A stretch of 64,000 nt of DNA from Chryseobacterium tagetis (GTDB lineage: Bacteria; Bacteroidota; Bacteroidia; Flavobacteriales; Weeksellaceae): the NCBI RefSeq assembly GCF_016735585.2, contig NZ_JAERSE020000003.1, positions 682,001 to 746,000 of the forward strand, in the 5' to 3' direction. A program made the translations under genes and the position numbers. This document shows positions 61,474 through 64,000 of the stretch, piece after piece. The notes under the pieces were generated by a model, which was not told the DNA's origin, ran no database searches, and was given only the letters and a program-made list of their open reading frames with translations. Each line of letters begins with the position of its first letter. Positions within the stretch are counted from its first letter, which is position 1.

Positions 61474-61941
61474 TTATTTCTGGTTAGCAAGATATGCTGT
61501 AAACTGTTCATTCAAAACCTCACACTCACGTTGTAAAATACCCGTTTCTATTTTAGGTCTTTTCCCCCATTTCGGAATATTTTCTGTCTCTAAAATCTTA
61601 AACTCAGAAGACTGTCCACCAACAAAAGGAACCGAAACTCCAAAAACTAATTTTTTAATTTTATGATGTCTGATGAGGTAAGAACACATGATGCAGGGTT
61701 CGTGTGTGGAAAACATTACAGACTGTTCCAATACATCTCTGTAACCATTTTTCAAAGCATCTTTTACTGCTAAAATCTCTGCGTGCTGTGTAATATCTCC
61801 GCTTGATTTTCCTGATTCAATTCCTCTGCCGATAACTTTATCTTCAAAAACCAATACGGAACCGACTGGCGGATTTCCTTTTTTCAAAGCCTGTTTTGCA
61901 AGTTCAATGCATTCAAGCATATATTCATTATACTTATCCAT
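61474..61941 (-). CDS. Nucleoside/nucleobase deaminase (CDA fold)
   Basis: A 155-residue zinc deaminase: GNPPVGSVLVFEDKVIGRGI, zinc site His53-Ala-Glu55 in TQHAEILAVKDA and Cys83/Cys86 in EPCIMCSYLI. The C-terminal part (FGGQSSEFKILETENIPKW) fits guanine/cytosine-type deaminases better than the tRNA enzyme TadA, but the substrate is not fixed. It lies 8 bases after the AraC regulator gene, so the two are cotranscribed. Confidence 0.88.
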   Translation of the reverse strand: MDKYNEYMLECIELAKQALKKGNPPVGSVLVFEDKVIGRGIESGKSSGDITQHAEILAVKDALKNGYRDVLEQSVMFSTHEPCIMCSYLIRHHKIKKLVFGVSVPFVGGQSSEFKILETENIPKWGKRPKIETGILQRECEVLNEQFTAYLANQK

Positions 61942-61949
61942 TTTTATTT

Positions 61950-62837
61950 TTAATGAGATGCTGAACCTCTGTTGAAACCGATGGTATTTCTATAAATCTG
62001 GGGCGAAATATCCGTTTTATTCTTAAAAAGCCGGCTGAAATAATATTCATCGTCATATCCCAATTCATAGGCGATTTCTTTAATGGTTTTATCAGTAAGA
62101 TACAGTTCTCTTTTAGCTTCAATGATAATTCGTTCCGTAATCAGGTCAGAAAGCGTTCTATTAAAATGATTTTTCGTGATTCTGGCCAAAGAAGCAAGGG
62201 TCTGATTCAACAGATCCGCATAATCACTGGCTGAATGTTTTGTGCGGAAATTCTCCTCAATCGCATTTTTAAGGTTCTGAATGACAAACTGTTGCTTGAT
62301 ATGAGTTGTTTCAGAATTCTGAATCGTTTGCTGTTCCAGTTTAATTCTTGTTGCTGTAACCAGTAAAATTTTTAAATAAGAAATCAAAACTTCATCTTTT
62401 CTGAAAGCATCATTCTTAAGTTCATTAGCAATTCCGTTAATCAAATTCAAAATAGAACTTTTACTAAATTCATCTAAACTGATAAAAGGTTTTTGATACA
62501 CATTATTGAACAAAATCCCGTTGGCCGCAATTTCCTTATGATGCCTGTAAATACAGAAAAAATCGTGATGAAACTGTATCGAAATTCCCATAATCTGTTT
62601 CGCAGATTGCAACATAAAAGGCTGATACGGATACAATGCAAACAACGTGTTTTCCTTGAAAGAATAATCACAAAGGTCAACCGTCGCAACGCCTTCTCCC
62701 GAAGTAATAAGGATTAAAGTAAAATAATTATTCCGCTGAATATGGTCAAAATAGCTATTGTTATCAAACTCAAAAAGCTTGAAAGCCAGATTCCCGTTCT
62801 GCTCATTCACGAGCGTATAGACAGATTGTGATAACAT
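61950..62837 (-). CDS. AraC-family transcriptional regulator
   Basis: A 295-residue regulator with an N-terminal cupin-like sensor (about 15-120; YFTLILITSGEGVATVDLCD, LFALYPYQPFML), a helical middle, and a C-terminal AraC domain with two helix-turn-helix units (HSASDYADLLNQTLASLARI; TIKEIAYELGYDDEYYFSRL). The ligand is unknown. It precedes the deaminase gene and follows a DsrE gene with a terminator between. It could also control the DsrE and Old Yellow Enzyme genes; inference. Confidence 0.92.
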   Translation of the reverse strand: MLSQSVYTLVNEQNGNLAFKLFEFDNNSYFDHIQRNNYFTLILITSGEGVATVDLCDYSFKENTLFALYPYQPFMLQSAKQIMGISIQFHHDFFCIYRHHKEIAANGILFNNVYQKPFISLDEFSKSSILNLINGIANELKNDAFRKDEVLISYLKILLVTATRIKLEQQTIQNSETTHIKQQFVIQNLKNAIEENFRTKHSASDYADLLNQTLASLARITKNHFNRTLSDLITERIIIEAKRELYLTDKTIKEIAYELGYDDEYYFSRLFKNKTDISPQIYRNTIGFNRGSASH

Positions 62838-62865
62838 TGTATCTGCAATTTAATTATTATTTTTA

Positions 62866-62904
62866 AATCAAAACTGCCCTCCGAAAAATTTCAAAAGGCA
62901 GTTT
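62866..62904 (-). terminator. Terminator of the DsrE gene
   Basis: AAACTGCC (62871-62878) pairs with GGCAGTTT (62897-62904). On the minus strand T-rich DNA follows. Confidence 0.72.
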
Positions 62905-62914
62905 CAAAACAAGA

Positions 62915-63280
62915 TTAGAAAATCAAAATATCGTAACCCTCATTTCTTAAATTTAGGAAACTTGGCAATCCTGGAGTTCCCGGAACCTCGTTCTCGTTCA
63001 ATAGTTCATACCCGGAAACTTCAGTCCCGAATACGGCTACACAACCTTTCGAAAGCCCGTGAACATAATCTTTCACTTCACTGTAAAGCCCGTGAACAGG
63101 ATGGTCTGCTTTTTCCAATTGTTCCGGCCATCTGATTCCCGTTCCCTGAAAAATGATTTTCACATCCTCACCTGCGTGTTTGAATTCGTAAGCCGAAGCC
63201 AAAGCGTTGAACACTCTTCCCAATGCTTCTTCCGAACCAGATTTTGGGTCAGAAAGAATAATAATTGCTGTTTTTTTCAT
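62915..63280 (-). CDS. DsrE-family protein
   Basis: A 121-residue DsrE/DsrF-like protein: KKTAIIILSDPKSGSEEALG, FNALASAYEFKHAGEDVKII, CVAVFGTEVSGYELL. DsrE-fold proteins carry sulfur on a Cys or act as small flavin-like subunits. One Cys (KGCVAVFG) is present, but the TusD-type active-site context is not clear. The role is unknown. It is monocistronic by position. Confidence 0.85.
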   Translation of the reverse strand: MKKTAIIILSDPKSGSEEALGRVFNALASAYEFKHAGEDVKIIFQGTGIRWPEQLEKADHPVHGLYSEVKDYVHGLSKGCVAVFGTEVSGYELLNENEVPGTPGLPSFLNLRNEGYDILIF

Positions 63281-63386
63281 TGTATAAAATTTAATTACAC
63301 TGCAAAGGTGTGTGAATAACGGTCGCTAAAGAATGGATGATTTTTACTTTGTAATGGAGATTTTTAAGTTGTTTTCCAGTAGCTTC

Positions 63387-63475
63387 ATCCCGCTATCCAC
63401 TATATCTTTTTTGTCACGGCTTCCGCTTTGCTTCAGCCGCAACAAAAAAGGATGCCGTTTCTATCGGGGCTATGA
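63387..63475. repeat. REP-like stem-loop repeat (ATCCCGCTATCC ... GGGGCTATGA)
   Basis: About 89 bp. ATCTTTTTTGT with CGGCT, and AGCCG with ACAAAAAAGGAT, form a long stem around TTCCGCTTTGCTTC. The ends CCCGCTATCC and ATCGGGGCTA are partly complementary. I know similar elements as a very common flavobacterial intergenic repeat. It shares the gap 63281-63651 with the next hairpin; no gene lies there. Confidence 0.6.
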
Positions 63476-63529
63476 CAGCAGTCTACGATTGAATATTTGG
63501 TTTCAGATTCCGTTTCCGTTTTTTTTCGA

Positions 63530-63562
63530 TTTCGGCGAGGCGGCAAAGCCGCCTCGCCGAAA
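63530..63562. repeat. Perfect 15-bp GC-rich hairpin
   Basis: TTTCGGCGAGGCGGC pairs with GCCGCCTCGCCGAAA around AAA. A T run stands before it, not after it, on the plus strand, and on the minus strand an A run follows. It is therefore not a normal terminator in either direction. Confidence 0.8.
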
Positions 63563-63651
63563 CCGAAAAAGAGCTTCTAAAAATAGAAAAAGCGAACTTT
63601 TTTATTAAAGTTCGCTTTATTTTAAATTATTAAATAGAAAATTCAAATTCG

Positions 63652-64000
63652 TTATGACCCCGGTTTTACAAAAGTTTGCCAACCCCTCATCGTTTCAATA
63701 AATCTTTCGCTCAGTCCGCCTTTACGAAGAAAATCTGCGGTCACAGGCAATTTCGGACTGTCATACATAGGATTCGCCTTTACCTGAAGCGGAAAATCTC
63801 TTTGAAGAATTCCGGCTCTTGCAATTAATACAAAATCACAGCCTTCATCCAGCAATTCTCCGGCACGTTGCGCGCTCATTATTTTTCCGGCAGCACCTAA
63901 ACGTACACCTTTTCTTGGGAGTTCGGTAAAAACGCTCAACATTGTTTTTCCCTGAAAGCTTCCTTCCCTTACAAGCTGTGCCGAATCCCAAAGTGCCAAA
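63652..64000 (-). CDS. Old Yellow Enzyme-type NADH:flavin oxidoreductase, N-terminus beyond window
   Basis: Only the last ~116 codons are inside the window; the frame stays open to the edge. The visible part fits the C-terminal half of FMN-dependent Old Yellow Enzyme-like oxidoreductases (RLGAAGKIMSAQRAGELLDE, CDFVLIARAGILQRDFPLQV, PVTADFLRKGGLSERFIETM). Such enzymes reduce activated alkenes. It is on the same strand as the DsrE gene but separated by repeats. Confidence 0.78.
   Translation of the reverse strand, partial: LALWDSAQLVREGSFQGKTMLSVFTELPRKGVRLGAAGKIMSAQRAGELLDEGCDFVLIARAGILQRDFPLQVKANPMYDSPKLPVTADFLRKGGLSERFIETMRGWQTFVKPGS

Noticed and set aside
63530..63562. GC-rich hairpin as terminator of the Old Yellow Enzyme or DsrE genes
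   Set aside because: The T run is on the wrong side for both strands; the plus-strand DNA after the stem is A-rich.

Overview
The window reads as chromosome from a member of the Bacteroidota, most likely Chryseobacterium or a close Weeksellaceae relative. The DNA is AT-rich with compact genes and A-rich leaders rather than strong Shine-Dalgarno sites. Several promoters match the flavobacterial -7 box TAnnTTTG. Proteins carry type IX secretion (T9SS) C-terminal domains, and the core genes are typical of the group: monomeric isocitrate dehydrogenase, single-chain GcvP, DUF763, DUF4377 and DUF6268 proteins, and LytS/LytT two-component pairs. There is no phage, plasmid, insertion sequence with a transposase, or CRISPR array. 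Small palindromic repeats are abundant between genes.

Layout. 1-4.6 kb: end of a LytT regulator with its LytS kinase, a lipoprotein/haem protein pair, and a divergent SDR/HxlR pair. 4.8-10.7 kb: isocitrate dehydrogenase, two secreted proteins (one built of five 44-residue repeats), thiol peroxidase and DUF763. 11.1-18.6 kb: one-directional run of small stress or resistance-type proteins: a Crp/Fnr regulator, four VOC proteins, two DinB proteins (one without its metal ligands), an alpha/beta hydrolase, three SRPBCC proteins, an RNA polymerase alpha-CTD-like protein and a DoxX protein. 18.7-26.9 kb: S9 peptidase, an ECF sigma operon, a J-domain protein and glycine dehydrogenase. 27-34.6 kb: an orphan fragment-sized contractile-injection tape-measure protein, a large T9SS pectate-lyase-like enzyme, GNAT and AAA+ proteins. 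34.6-37.1 kb: a second LytS/LytT pair divergent from an outer-membrane protein operon, with a symmetric four-site operator between them. 37-50.4 kb: DNA glycosylase, dGTPase, SPFH protein, permease, a TPR/outer-membrane-barrel pair, tRNA-Arg and a Na+/H+ antiporter. 50.5-56.5 kb: membrane acyltransferase, atypical SDR and AsmA protein. 56.7-61.4 kb: an ergothioneine operon. 61.5-64 kb: deaminase, AraC regulator, DsrE and Old Yellow Enzyme-type proteins.

The most interesting system is the tightly packed block egtD-egtB-ABC ATPase-ABC permease/binding protein. It joins ergothioneine synthesis to an EgtUV-like transporter. The binding domain of the fused transporter protein appears circularly permuted: the half that normally follows comes first. 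A second strong observation is the 35.1 kb operator. It holds four copies of a TTyGTATAA motif as two divergent pairs, each pair spaced exactly 21 bp, with -7 boxes at equal distances. This predicts LytTR control of both the kinase/regulator genes and the divergent outer-membrane operon.

Other points: three genes of 26-55 codons, a decayed C-terminus of a zinc-type alcohol/quinone dehydrogenase just upstream of egtD, several recurring repeat families (including a 166-bp element with perfect 22-bp terminal inverted repeats and a diverged copy), and a recurring pattern of -7 boxes ending 4-9 bases before the start codon, which suggests leaderless mRNAs. All assignments come from reading the sequence; no database search was run.
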